Source: Hirschia sp964342355 (GTDB lineage: Bacteria; Pseudomonadota; Alphaproteobacteria; Caulobacterales; Hyphomonadaceae). From it: DNA of 64,000 nucleotides. A program made the translations under genes and the position numbers. Shown piece by piece: positions 7,814 to 15,609 of the stretch (position 1 is its first letter; each line of letters starts with the position of its first letter). A model generated the notes under the pieces. It was given only the letters and a program-made list of their open reading frames with translations. It had not been told where the DNA came from and did not search any database. Where the stretch lies: contig CAYFFG010000006.1 in the NCBI GenBank assembly GCA_964342355.1, positions 62,001 through 126,000 on the forward strand, in the 5' to 3' direction.

Positions 7814-8812
7814 ATGCCCATGTCTTTCAAGTCTATAGGTGTGATTGGCGCTGGCGCGTGGGGCACAGCTCTTGCGATAAATGCGCAGCGTGCTGGTCGC
7901 GACGTGACAATCTGGGCCCGCGAAGACGATGTGGTGGGTGATTTGTCTGCCGGACGTGGCAATCCGCAATATCTGCCGAAAGTGGATATGGATCCGATCA
8001 GGGCGACAACGGATCTAGCTGACCTAGCAAATTGTGATGCAATACTTGCAGTTGCGCCGGCGCAATTTATGCGGATGACACTGGAAGGCTTGGCGCCACA
8101 TTTAAAAAAGGAGATGCCGATTGCCCTTTGCTCTAAAGGGTTTGAAACGGCCACTCTAAAGATGATGACGGATGTTTTGGCTGAAACCTGTCCAAACGCA
8201 ATTCCCTCAGTATTGTCCGGCCCGTCCTTTGCAATTGATGTGGCAAAAGGATTGCCAACCGCTGTGACGCTTGCGGCGCGCACCAAGAAAGAGGGTGATC
8301 AATGGGTGGAGGCGATAGGGCGACCTGAGTTCCGCCCATATTTTAGCGATGACCTTGTCGGTGCGGAGGCTGGCGGTGCTGTCAAAAACGTGCTTGCAAT
8401 TGCTTGTGGCGCAGTTGAGGGGATGGAATTAGGGCGGTCTGCACACGCTGCGCTTATTTCCCGAGGTTTTGCAGAGATGAGCCGTTTGGGAGAAGCCCTG
8501 GGCGCAAATCCGGAAACGCTTCGCGGTTTATGCGGGTTGGGCGACCTGGTTCTGACGTGCTCATCCCCGCAATCACGCAATATGAGCTTTGGTTTTGCAT
8601 TAGGGCAGGGACAGTCTGCCGGCGACATACTGGCGTCCCGCACTTCTGTGACTGAAGGAGTGGCGACAGCGCCTGCAGTCAAAGCGCTTGCCGAAAAACT
8701 AAATGTCGATATGCCAATTTGTTCAGCGGTTGCAGACACACTTTCAGGAAAAGTGACCTTGACCGAAGCTGTCGACGCACTGTTAAACCGACCGTTCCGA
8801 TCGGAGTTTTAA
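7814..8812 (+). CDS. gpsA: Glycerol-3-phosphate dehydrogenase [NAD(P)+]
   Basis: A 332-residue cytosolic enzyme that reduces dihydroxyacetone phosphate to sn-glycerol 3-phosphate for phospholipid synthesis. Rossmann nucleotide site GAGAWGTALA at about residues 12-21; the SKGFE stretch near 115; the catalytic-lysine region GGAVKNVLAIACG (about 193-205); and the ends GLGDLVLTC and TSVTEGV. Length is normal. ATG 7814 and ATG 7820 are both usable; neither has a strong ribosome site. The yciI-like gene follows four bases after its stop codon, so the two form an operon, as in many alphaproteobacteria. Confidence 0.96.
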   Translation: MPMSFKSIGVIGAGAWGTALAINAQRAGRDVTIWAREDDVVGDLSAGRGNPQYLPKVDMDPIRATTDLADLANCDAILAVAPAQFMRMTLEGLAPHLKKEMPIALCSKGFETATLKMMTDVLAETCPNAIPSVLSGPSFAIDVAKGLPTAVTLAARTKKEGDQWVEAIGRPEFRPYFSDDLVGAEAGGAVKNVLAIACGAVEGMELGRSAHAALISRGFAEMSRLGEALGANPETLRGLCGLGDLVLTCSSPQSRNMSFGFALGQGQSAGDILASRTSVTEGVATAPAVKALAEKLNVDMPICSAVADTLSGKVTLTEAVDALLNRPFRSEF

Positions 8813-8816
8813 AGTC

Positions 8817-9116
8817 ATGGCATTTTTTTCGATTTACGCGCTTGATCGCCGTCCGGATGGCCCAGTCATTCGCGCGGAAACGCGTCCGGCACATTTGGAA
8901 TATCTCAACCGTTTAGGTGACCAGGTGAAAATCGCTGGTCCTATTCTGGCGCACGACGGTGAAACAGTCGCTGGTTCTTTGTTGGTGATTGAAGCTGACA
9001 CCATCGAAGACGCGCACATTTTCGCTGAAAATGACCCCTATGCTAAAGCTGGATTGTTTGTTTCAACGGATGTTCGTCCATTTAAATGGGTCATCAATGC
9101 GCCGGAAACTGAATAA
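8817..9116 (+). CDS. YciI family protein
   Basis: A 99-residue ferredoxin-like alpha+beta protein of the YCII family. The pattern is typical: an N-terminal strand FFSIYALDR, then RPAHLEYL with the conserved His, GPILAHDGE and a late D-PY-KAGLF stretch. Members are thought to be small hydrolase- or dehalogenase-like enzymes; the substrate is unknown. It starts four bases after gpsA with GGAG about ten bases before ATG, so it is translated from the gpsA message. A weak hairpin (AGTCT-ttaac-AGACT, 9131-9145) lies after the stop, overlapping the end of the convergent protease gene. Confidence 0.88.
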   Translation: MAFFSIYALDRRPDGPVIRAETRPAHLEYLNRLGDQVKIAGPILAHDGETVAGSLLVIEADTIEDAHIFAENDPYAKAGLFVSTDVRPFKWVINAPETE

Positions 9117-9143
9117 GCGCATTGGAGCCAAGTCTTTAACAGA

Positions 9144-9980
9144 CTAGCTGTTTTGTGCGCGGCATATCACTTTTACGACAGCAAGTTCGCGACGCAGACG
9201 GTCGCCTTCCTGGCCGTAGGTTGAGATGCCGATAGGAAAGGTTTCACCTACGTTCAGTTTGATCGCATTGTCATCAAGAATCTGAGACAAGGATTCAGGC
9301 GCTGCTGTGTAAATCCGACCACGGCGCGGGCTTTCAGCAACGGTTACGCCTAAAACATTTCCATTCTGGTCAAAAACGGGCGCGCCGGAAATGCCGGCAA
9401 GTGACCCGTTTATCCCTCGCGTGCGCCCCATTTCCGCCCATGCCAGCACCGACTCATCCGCACGATACCGTCCCCGCGTTATGAGCCGCGATCTGGAAAG
9501 TAATCGCGATGTCACTTCCCCTGGCTCGCCTTGCGGATAGCCTATGTGGAAACCGGACTGATTAAGCCGCAACTCACCCTCTTCCATGAAGTTGAGAGAG
9601 TGTGGCGCGCGTCGAGTTTTAAGAATGGCGACATCTGAATCAGGTGATGTTACAACATTCTGCCTGTCGATCATCAGTACTCGACCGCCGCCGTATAAAA
9701 GGCCAACACGCGCACAACCATCCACAACGTGCTTTGCGGTGACCCATACGCCATTGTCGCGGTCTAGTGAAAATGCTGTGCCAACTCCGTCAGATACGTC
9801 GCCTATCTGAACAAGAACTTCTTCGTCAAAAGGATTGGGGCCTTGCAGTAAAGGCGTGTCTACTCCGGTAATTTCCGGAGGAGGCGCTTCAGGCGCATCT
9901 GCTTTGCGTGCGCCTGAAAACAAGGCCCACAAAACAACGCCTAAAATTGCAGTCAGTACGATCCAATCAGGTATTCGCAT
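9144..9980 (-). CDS. Membrane-anchored trypsin-like serine protease
   Basis: A 278-residue protein with one N-terminal hydrophobic helix (about 5-22), which should anchor it with the catalytic domain in the periplasm. The chymotrypsin-fold triad is visible: His84 in TAKHVVDG, Asp116 in DSDVAIL and Ser198 in GISGAP. There is no PDZ domain, unlike DegP/DegS. The oxyanion-loop pattern G-x-S-G-A-P matches S1C-type and related proteases. It is followed upstream on the same strand by a DUF350 protein 38 bp away, so the two may be cotranscribed. Likely role: envelope protein quality control or processing; the substrate is unknown. Confidence 0.85.
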   Translation of the reverse strand: MRIPDWIVLTAILGVVLWALFSGARKADAPEAPPPEITGVDTPLLQGPNPFDEEVLVQIGDVSDGVGTAFSLDRDNGVWVTAKHVVDGCARVGLLYGGGRVLMIDRQNVVTSPDSDVAILKTRRAPHSLNFMEEGELRLNQSGFHIGYPQGEPGEVTSRLLSRSRLITRGRYRADESVLAWAEMGRTRGINGSLAGISGAPVFDQNGNVLGVTVAESPRRGRIYTAAPESLSQILDDNAIKLNVGETFPIGISTYGQEGDRLRRELAVVKVICRAQNS

Positions 9981-10018
9981 CAGCTCACAAGCGCCTCACA
10001 GCTGTCAGTTCAGATCTA

Positions 10019-10450
10019 TTACAGCCGCCCAATGTTAGGATCCCACAAAGCGGCGGAAATGATAAGAGCTGACGCTATTTTTACTGCAATCAGAAGGATA
10101 GCCGCGCCTGCTTCATCGCGTTCGATTCGTTTTGGAAGATCCTGGAGGATGAGATCTACAAAGCGGAAAGCAAGAATCTGAATCAATAAAGCGACGACGC
10201 CCCAAATCAGGAGGTCAGGCAGTGAAACTGAAGACGCGAGACAAGATGCGATCGGAATGGCTAGACCAATAATAACACCAGCCAACGCAAGACCAGCTGA
10301 GGCGTTGCCGTTGCGTAGAAGCTCCATCTCTTTTTGAGGAGTAAGGAGAATGTACAGGCTACAGGCGCCGATTAGGAGAATACCTGCGGCGCCAGCGTAA
10401 ATCAGAAAATCCGGAAAGCCGGATACAAAAGATTCCACTGCTGCGTTCAT
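10019..10450 (-). CDS. DUF350 family membrane protein
   Basis: A 143-residue integral membrane protein with four predicted helices (about 14-35, 48-70, 76-98, 113-135). The pattern of paired helices with a short polar E-rich segment (LLRNGNASAGLALAG) matches the DUF350/UPF0719 (YjfL) family, known from envelope stress and tellurite or potassium-related loci but with no proven function. A GGGAG ribosome site lies about ten bases upstream of ATG 10450. It probably shares a transcript with the downstream protease gene. Confidence 0.8.
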   Translation of the reverse strand: MNAAVESFVSGFPDFLIYAGAAGILLIGACSLYILLTPQKEMELLRNGNASAGLALAGVIIGLAIPIASCLASSVSLPDLLIWGVVALLIQILAFRFVDLILQDLPKRIERDEAGAAILLIAVKIASALIISAALWDPNIGRL

Positions 10451-10621
10451 CGCTCAATCACTCCCTACTTACTTTACTGATCCAAGCGTCTGCGACGAGG
10501 ATGATGCGCGCCTATGAAGACATGTCATGTGGCGGGGTCAAGGCGTGAGGCGAATTCCTTGCGGGTATCGCAACAATTATTTTGAGCCAGGCGGATAATC
10601 CGAAGACAACCTCGATATGCG

Positions 10622-11041
10622 CTAAAGGCCAAAGGCGGCCAGGACCGCAGCTAAAGCAGCCATAAGACTGAGGATGATTGTTAGCGCGACTGCCACAATA
10701 CGCTTGCCTTTGCGGTTTTCGCGCATGCCGGTCACTCTTGGTCCTTTGCGAGGCGCAAGCGTCCAGACATTTGATAGGAAGCCAAGAGCGGTGACCAATG
10801 CTGTTACAAACGAAGCCAGTGAGCCTGAGAGTAGGGCGAAGACAGCGCCAATCCCCAAGAGGATCGCCTGAAAATTAGAAGCGACCAGCAATGTGCGGCG
10901 TAGTTGTCGGTCCGCCCGATTATAATCTAGGCCATCAAAAGCGACATTTGCGACAATGACCGCGACAGTCCAACCTGAGGCCGCGGCGGCGCCAGACATA
11001 GCAGCAGCCAATCCGCGCATGATGTCAGCTAAATTTTCCAT
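10622..11041 (-). CDS. Hypothetical membrane protein, about four helices
   Basis: A 139-residue protein I do not recognise. It has hydrophobic stretches at about 10-33, 51-68, 72-92 and 114-137, with a basic loop (RKGPRVTGMRENRKGKR) before the last. The start at 11041 follows GGGG closely, a fair ribosome site. It reads in the same direction as the DUF350 gene but 171 bp upstream of it, so it may have its own promoter. The high alanine and leucine content and basic cytosolic loop suit an inner-membrane protein; nothing points to a transport or enzymatic role. Confidence 0.65.
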   Translation of the reverse strand: MENLADIMRGLAAAMSGAAAASGWTVAVIVANVAFDGLDYNRADRQLRRTLLVASNFQAILLGIGAVFALLSGSLASFVTALVTALGFLSNVWTLAPRKGPRVTGMRENRKGKRIVAVALTIILSLMAALAAVLAAFGL

Positions 11042-11146
11042 CCCCGGAACCCCGTTTCGCTTTTTTTCTTGTCTGCTTATAGAAAGTTGAAAATCTGCGT
11101 CACCTTAACGGACTGCCTAAATGGCGCAAACTAGGCGCTGGTTGTG

Positions 11147-11162
11147 CTTAACACGCGTTAAG
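11147..11162. promoter_or_regulatory. Inverted repeat CTTAAC-acgc-GTTAAG, CtrA-like but with six-base spacing
   Basis: Six-base perfect arms around a four-base centre. It also contains TTAA-N6-TTAA; the Caulobacter CtrA consensus has seven bases between the TTAA blocks, so this is off by one. It lies upstream of the structured part of the gap and of the 10622-11041 gene, and may be an operator for either. Confidence 0.25.
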
Positions 11163-11484
11163 GAAAAGGAAAGGTTTGCGAACATGTGTAAAAATTTCTG
11201 TTTTGGTGCGGAAAATCTAAATGACAGTTAGGTAGTGTCTTCTGTGAACGGCGCCGACGAGGCAATTCTCGTCGCTCAGTCGTGGACCTTGTTCATCCCA
11301 GCCCCGCCGAACGTACACCTCAGGCGTTCGTAAAAACAAAGGACCCACAGACGGACCGCCGACATAACGATCCCCGCTCGCAGCGTCGGTGCTGTTCACC
11401 TTGCAAGAAGATCTCCCGCTTTGATTGCGAGAATCTCCCTCTCACGTCAGAGCGCTTCTTAACGCATGGCGGCGTTTTCAAGTG

Positions 11485-11528
11485 ACCGGATACTGCGGAC
11501 ATCTCCCCTAAGTGTCGGCGTATCCGGT
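11485..11528. repeat. Long imperfect hairpin in the 11-kb gap
   Basis: Nine-base perfect outer arms (ACCGGATAC 11485-11493, GTATCCGGT 11520-11528) enclose an inner GACA/TGTC stem and a loop TCTCCCCTAAG. There is no T-run after it on either strand, so it looks like an RNA structural element or protein site, not a terminator. Confidence 0.5.
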
Positions 11529-11663
11529 TGCTTGTCGCCTGCCTTGCTACAGTTAGATATCCACAGAAAAATTAACAAAAAGGCCGTTTTTCAATGGTCT
11601 GTTCATCTTCTGTAAAGGAATTTGATGCTAGAAGTAGCGTTAGTAGAGTGTAGTAGATTGCGG

Positions 11664-11703
11664 AACGGCGGGAGCTTCCTTACAGGCGGCATCCGCCGTT
11701 TTT
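11664..11703 (+). terminator. Rho-independent terminator of an unassigned plus-strand transcript
   Basis: AACGGCGG (11664-11671) can pair with CCGCCGTT (11693-11700); a tighter alternative is GGCGG-cat-CCGCC (11685-11697). Both are followed by TTTTT on the plus strand. There is no plus-strand protein gene upstream for 2.5 kb, which points to a noncoding transcript. Confidence 0.7.
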
Positions 11704-11743
11704 GCGTTCGGGACGTAGTTTCCCCAGGCAACGAAAACAATAA

Positions 11744-11769
11744 AGCGCCGACAATTACGTGCCGGCGCT
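11744..11769 (-). terminator. Rho-independent terminator of the chemoreceptor gene
   Basis: Seven-base stem AGCGCCG/CGGCGCT with a twelve-base loop, 28 bases past the chemoreceptor stop codon. On the minus strand it is followed by the T-rich stretch TTTATTGTTTTCG. Confidence 0.75.
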
Positions 11770-11797
11770 AGATTTGCACAAAAACCCGAATTTGAGG

Positions 11798-13741
11798 TTA
11801 CGAGCGAAGCTTTTCAAAGAATGCGTGCGCGTCATTTTCCAGAGCATGCGCATCGCTTGACAAGTCTTTTGCAGCCTTCTGGACGCCTTGCGCGTGATCA
11901 TATGTACGCGTGACTGTGGCGTTCATAGCGTTAAGAGATAAAGACACATCATTTGAGTTGCGAGTGGACAGCGCCGCACGTTCAGCGATGTCCGCAGTGG
12001 CGACTTTCTGAGTCTCTACGGCGTCGACAATGGATTCCGCCATATTTGACATGTCGCCAATGTGAGAGACGACACCCTGAATTGCGCCTGAAGCTTCCTC
12101 TACAGCCGCACGAATAGCATCGATACGTTGTGTCACCGAAGTTGTTGAACGGGCTGTCTGGTCGGCTAGCTGTTTCACTTCTGTGGCGACGACAGCAAAA
12201 CCTCGACCTGCGGCGCCTGCGCGGGCTGCTTCGATCGTCGCATTGAGTGATAGAAGGTTTGTCTGTTCGGCGATATCGTTGATCAGGCTTACAACATCGA
12301 AAATTTCGGTCACGGACTCACGTAAGTTTTGAACGGTGTTGTTTAGCCGCTCTGTGTCTGTGACGGCTTGCACGCCTGTAGACTTACTTTGGCTGGCCTG
12401 ACGGAAAATTTCGTCGATAGATGCGGAAAGTTCCTGTGTTGCTTGAGACATGGACGCGACCGCGTCAGTCATGGCACCAGCGGAAGCTTCAGCATTCTTG
12501 GCTTCTGTACCGGAATCAGCGGCGTCATTGCTCAAAGTGCGAGATGTGTGCACCAGCATGTCAGTCGAGTTCGTGACAGACTGAATCAGTTTACCGACTT
12601 TGCTTTCTAGCTCTTCCACGATTTGAAGACGCTCAGCTTTGCGCATGACCCGCGCACGTTCTTCGACTCGATCATTTTGAATACGCAAACGATCTGCTTC
12701 TTCACGCTCTGTTTTGAGGACAACAAGAACCTGCTGCATGGCGTCAAGTTCGTTACCACCCTGTGCGTCGGTGCGCGCGCTCAGGCCAGACATAGCTTTC
12801 AGGTCTGCGGTCATATTGAGAAGTGGTCGGCGGATCGATCTGGAGATCAGTGTTGTCATTGTTGTGGCGACAATGGAAATGGCGGCAATTAACAGAAACA
12901 CCATCCAGGCGGCACGCTCGCGGTCTCGCTCGCTGGCTTCGATACTATCCATCGCGAAGCGCTCAGCATTCATTTTGAGCCCGCGGATAGATGCGCCAAG
13001 TTCACTGAAATTGTGTTCGACTTCTTCGAGAGTCTCAAGTAATTCCAAGCGATTTTTCGCAAAGATATGAAAATCGAATTGGTAATCTGCGATATTTTTT
13101 TCAATGAGTTGTCTTTGCTCAGCGGGAATATCGCTTGCGCTCAGTAAAGTCGAAAATTCTTCAACACGCGCGTCCAGCCGGTCTATATATTTTGGATCGC
13201 CACGCATTATGAAGTCTTTCTCGTGACGACGCATCATCAGCATTTTGACGAGTAGCGGATCGCTTTCCAGGTTTGAAAGTGTTGTTTCAGCAGCGTGGAC
13301 AGCGTTTCTGAGTTCCCCTTCCAGACCCTCGTTGGCGGTCAGACCGATCGTCGTGTACATCTCTACAATTTCATCGACGGTGTCGCGATAACTTTCAAAG
13401 TTTGCGCGCAGATCGGCTATATTTGGGTCAATGTTTGCGATCGAATAGATCAAAGCATCCATATCAGCTGCGTAATCATCAAACTCTTCGGAGGATTTGA
13501 GGTCTCGGTGAAGGAGAAAGTCTTTTTCCAGACGACGAAGGTTCAACGTGGCGGACGTCAGCTTTTCAGCTTTTAGCGCCATGTCATTTGCGTCACGTTC
13601 GTCATCAAGTGCGGATTCCTGGCTCTCGGAATTTGCATGTACAGCCGCCCCAATGCCCAGACAGGATACGACTACCAGACCGCAAAGCAAATGTAGACGA
13701 TTCGCGACTGATAAATTCTTTACGTTCACGTCATTCTCCAC
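11798..13741 (-). CDS. Methyl-accepting chemotaxis protein with helical bimodular (HBM-like) sensor
   Basis: A 647-residue transmembrane receptor. TM1 is at about 16-35, TM2 at 279-299. The periplasmic part (36-278) is all-helical and has the paired RRLEKDFLLHRD and RRHEKDFIMRGD motifs, about 100 residues apart, typical of the HBM sensor seen in McpS-type receptors for organic acids. A HAMP domain follows (about 300-352), then the cytoplasmic signalling domain (about 385-640), whose hairpin tip reads EQTNLLSLNATIEAARAG. No CheR-binding pentapeptide is visible at the C-terminus. No other chemotaxis gene is nearby, so it is an orphan receptor feeding a remote CheA/CheW array. Monocistronic: it has its own terminator at 11744-11769. 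Confidence 0.93.
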   Translation of the reverse strand: MENDVNVKNLSVANRLHLLCGLVVVSCLGIGAAVHANSESQESALDDERDANDMALKAEKLTSATLNLRRLEKDFLLHRDLKSSEEFDDYAADMDALIYSIANIDPNIADLRANFESYRDTVDEIVEMYTTIGLTANEGLEGELRNAVHAAETTLSNLESDPLLVKMLMMRRHEKDFIMRGDPKYIDRLDARVEEFSTLLSASDIPAEQRQLIEKNIADYQFDFHIFAKNRLELLETLEEVEHNFSELGASIRGLKMNAERFAMDSIEASERDRERAAWMVFLLIAAISIVATTMTTLISRSIRRPLLNMTADLKAMSGLSARTDAQGGNELDAMQQVLVVLKTEREEADRLRIQNDRVEERARVMRKAERLQIVEELESKVGKLIQSVTNSTDMLVHTSRTLSNDAADSGTEAKNAEASAGAMTDAVASMSQATQELSASIDEIFRQASQSKSTGVQAVTDTERLNNTVQNLRESVTEIFDVVSLINDIAEQTNLLSLNATIEAARAGAAGRGFAVVATEVKQLADQTARSTTSVTQRIDAIRAAVEEASGAIQGVVSHIGDMSNMAESIVDAVETQKVATADIAERAALSTRNSNDVSLSLNAMNATVTRTYDHAQGVQKAAKDLSSDAHALENDAHAFFEKLRS

Positions 13742-13889
13742 ACGTGTTAAGCCCCCGCTTTGGTTTGAGGGATAGATTTGTGTGGTTAATTTTGACTTTC
13801 TCCGAAATTCACAAAAGCCATAAATTTTAGGTGTTTAGCGTATTATGATACTGCAATCATAGCTTGTTTCGTCTGTGGACGGATTAATA

Positions 13890-13907
13890 ATTGACGAAAA
13901 CGTCAAT
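13890..13907 (-). terminator. Hairpin ATTGACG-aaaa-CGTCAAT downstream of rlmN
   Basis: A perfect 7-bp stem with four-base loop, 38 bp past the rlmN stop codon and 150 bp upstream of the chemoreceptor start. On the minus strand it is followed only by TATTAATCC, so termination would be weak. It could equally be an operator for the chemoreceptor promoter. Confidence 0.4.
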
Positions 13908-13944
13908 CTCATCAGCGGTTTGCAGTCCATAAAATGACAAAATG

Positions 13945-15114
13945 TTATTTTGCGAGAGATTCTGCCGATAATTTTGCTTTTAAACGTTCACTCGCACGTT
14001 CTTTTACGCTTTCTGAGCGCAGTTGGCCGCAAGCCGCCAGAATATCCCGGCCACGAGGAGTTCGAATCGGAGAGGCGTAGCCAGCCCGGTTTACGACTTC
14101 GGCAAATGCCTCGATCTGTTCCCAGTCTGAACATTCATACGGGGAACCGGGCCATGGGTTGAATGGAATAAGATTGATTTTGGCTGGAACGCCGCGAATT
14201 AATTTCACTAGATCACGCGCTTCCGCCAAAGAGTCGTTCACCCCCTTGAGCATGACATATTCAAACGTGACACGCTTGGAGTTTCCAAGATCGGGATATG
14301 CGCGGATGGCGTCAAAGAGAGTTTTAAGGTCGTACTTTTTGTTGATTGGTACGATTTCATTACGCAGGTCATCGCGTACAGCGTGAAGAGATATCGCCAA
14401 AAGTGCGCCTGTACGTTCCCCAAGTTCAGGAATTTTAGGCGCTACGCCTGCAGTCGACACAGTGATACGACGGCGACCGATTGAGATGCCGTCGCCATTC
14501 GAAATTGTATCAATTGCCTCAGCCACATTGTCGAGATTGTAGAGAGGCTCGCCCATGCCCATGAAGACAATGTTGGTCAGTTTGCGGTTCTCATTGGATG
14601 TTGGCCATTCTCCGAGGCCGTCGCGAGCGACGATGACCTGGCTGACGATTTCCTGTGCCGTCAGATTGCGCACCAGTTTTTGCGTTCCAGTGTGGCAGAA
14701 TGTACAGTTGAGTGTACATCCCACTTGAGAGGATACGCATAGTGCGCCAGATCGAGCTACGTCTGGAATAAAGACGCTCTCGCCCTCAACGTTAGGCCCA
14801 TACCGCGTGAGCCATTTCTGCGTGCCATCGACAGAAACCTTATGTTCTACAATTTCCGGGCGACCGAGAATGAAATTGTCTGCAAGCTTTGCGCGCATGT
14901 CCTTTGCGACATCGGTCATCTCGGAAAAGTCGGTGACGCCGTAATGATGAACCCACCGCCAGATCTGATTAGCCCGCATTTTTACTTTACGCGGTTCAAC
15001 GCCGACGTTCAAAAGCGCTTCACGCAGTCTCTCCATAGAAAGACCGGCAAGGTTTAAAGGTGCGCTCTCGGCGTTAGCAGCCGGGCGGCGGGAAAGATCA
15101 AGTTCGGTGGACAT
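13945..15114 (-). CDS. rlmN: Dual-specificity 23S rRNA A2503 / tRNA A37 C2-methyltransferase
   Basis: A radical SAM enzyme that methylates C2 of A2503 in 23S rRNA and A37 of some tRNAs, improving translational accuracy. The cluster motif is CTLNCTFC (Cys133, Cys137, Cys140), preceded by SSQVGC; GMGEPLYN and the SLHA region follow, as in the family. I use ATG 15114 (389 residues); an upstream in-frame ATG at 15216 would add 34 residues that cross the terminator hairpin of the next gene, which is unlikely. Its promoter must lie in the 65 bp between that terminator and the start. Monocistronic by appearance. Confidence 0.96.
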   Translation of the reverse strand: MSTELDLSRRPAANAESAPLNLAGLSMERLREALLNVGVEPRKVKMRANQIWRWVHHYGVTDFSEMTDVAKDMRAKLADNFILGRPEIVEHKVSVDGTQKWLTRYGPNVEGESVFIPDVARSGALCVSSQVGCTLNCTFCHTGTQKLVRNLTAQEIVSQVIVARDGLGEWPTSNENRKLTNIVFMGMGEPLYNLDNVAEAIDTISNGDGISIGRRRITVSTAGVAPKIPELGERTGALLAISLHAVRDDLRNEIVPINKKYDLKTLFDAIRAYPDLGNSKRVTFEYVMLKGVNDSLAEARDLVKLIRGVPAKINLIPFNPWPGSPYECSDWEQIEAFAEVVNRAGYASPIRTPRGRDILAACGQLRSESVKERASERLKAKLSAESLAK

Positions 15115-15179
15115 AGGGCGTGTATAGCGAATTTTTTTGCTAAGGTCACGCTGAGATTGAAATGGCGAACCGCAATAGA

Positions 15180-15212
15180 AAAGGGCGGCGCAATCTAATG
15201 GCGCCGCCCTTT
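15180..15212 (-). terminator. Rho-independent terminator of the 113-residue exported protein gene
   Basis: A 12-bp perfect GC-rich stem (15180-15191 with 15201-15212) and nine-base loop, 17 bases past the stop codon. On the minus strand it runs into TTTTCTATT. It separates this gene from rlmN. Confidence 0.85.
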
Positions 15213-15228
15213 GCATTGAGAACGAATA

Positions 15229-15570
15229 CTATTCGTTGATAGTGATCTTCATTGGACCGATTGCTGGGCTGACGATCTCAAAAGATTCGCCTGGTGCGAC
15301 GCCTTCTGGGTATTCAGTGCAGTTTTCTGTCGGCTGCATGCTCGATGTTGTGCAAAGCGAAGTGCCGTCAATGCGCCAAGTGCCAGTGATTTCACTGCCA
15401 AAAGCTTCGGAAACGTATGAGCCGTCTTCGCTGTAAGTAACCGGAATTGTGTAGCCTGCCGCCTCGAGTACAACGCCTTTTGAAATGACGTTTTCAAGCG
15501 TAGTGCCATCAGCGAACGCAGGAGCTGACATAGCGCCAGCAACAAGAGCGAGAATTGCAAGTTTTTTCAT
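15229..15570 (-). CDS. Small exported protein of unknown function
   Basis: A 113-residue preprotein with a clear signal peptide (MKKLAILALVAGAMSAPAFA, cleavage after AFA at about 20). The mature part is short and beta-rich, with TYSEDGSY and GTWRIDGTSLC patterns and two cysteines (in SLCTT and ENCTEY) close enough to form a disulfide. The W-x-I-D-G-x-x-L-C pattern recalls small periplasmic proteins common in Hyphomonadaceae and Sphingomonads, but I cannot name a family with certainty. It has its own terminator. Expression is probably high judged by codon regularity, but this is inference. Confidence 0.75.
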   Translation of the reverse strand: MKKLAILALVAGAMSAPAFADGTTLENVISKGVVLEAAGYTIPVTYSEDGSYVSEAFGSEITGTWRIDGTSLCTTSSMQPTENCTEYPEGVAPGESFEIVSPAIGPMKITINE

Positions 15571-15609
15571 GGTTTCATCCCCATTCGTGGTTGTTTTTAT
15601 AAAGCCGTT

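Larger units (their letters stand above)
11042..11797. other. 756-bp intergenic region with structured elements, no convincing protein gene
   Basis: This is the largest gap in the window. It has an AT-rich left part (11042-11225), a GC-rich structured middle (about 11226-11540), an AT-rich stretch (11541-11660) and two terminator hairpins at the right. Open frames here (11217-11399 and 11320-11502 minus, 11282-11485 plus) are short, rich in Arg/Cys/Ser and lack ribosome sites, so I do not call them. The terminator at 11664-11703 ends a plus-strand transcript for which no protein gene exists. A noncoding RNA between about 11.2 and 11.7 kb is the simplest reading; it matched no RNA family that I could confirm by eye. 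Confidence 0.5.

Noticed and set aside
11217..11502. Three overlapping open frames of about 60-67 codons in the 11-kb gap
   Set aside because: No ribosome sites, rich in Arg, Ser and Cys as expected from GC-rich noncoding DNA, and they overlap each other on both strands.
11226..11540. 6S RNA or another known RNA family in the large gap
   Set aside because: A few short stretches recall 6S RNA, but I could not build its closing stem, open bubble and terminal stem, and the usual neighbour (a 5-formyltetrahydrofolate cyclo-ligase gene) is absent. tmRNA, RNase P and SRP RNA core motifs were not found.
15115..15216. 34-residue N-terminal extension of RlmN
   Set aside because: It would cross the 12-bp terminator stem at 15180-15212 of the preceding gene; ATG 15114 gives normal family length.
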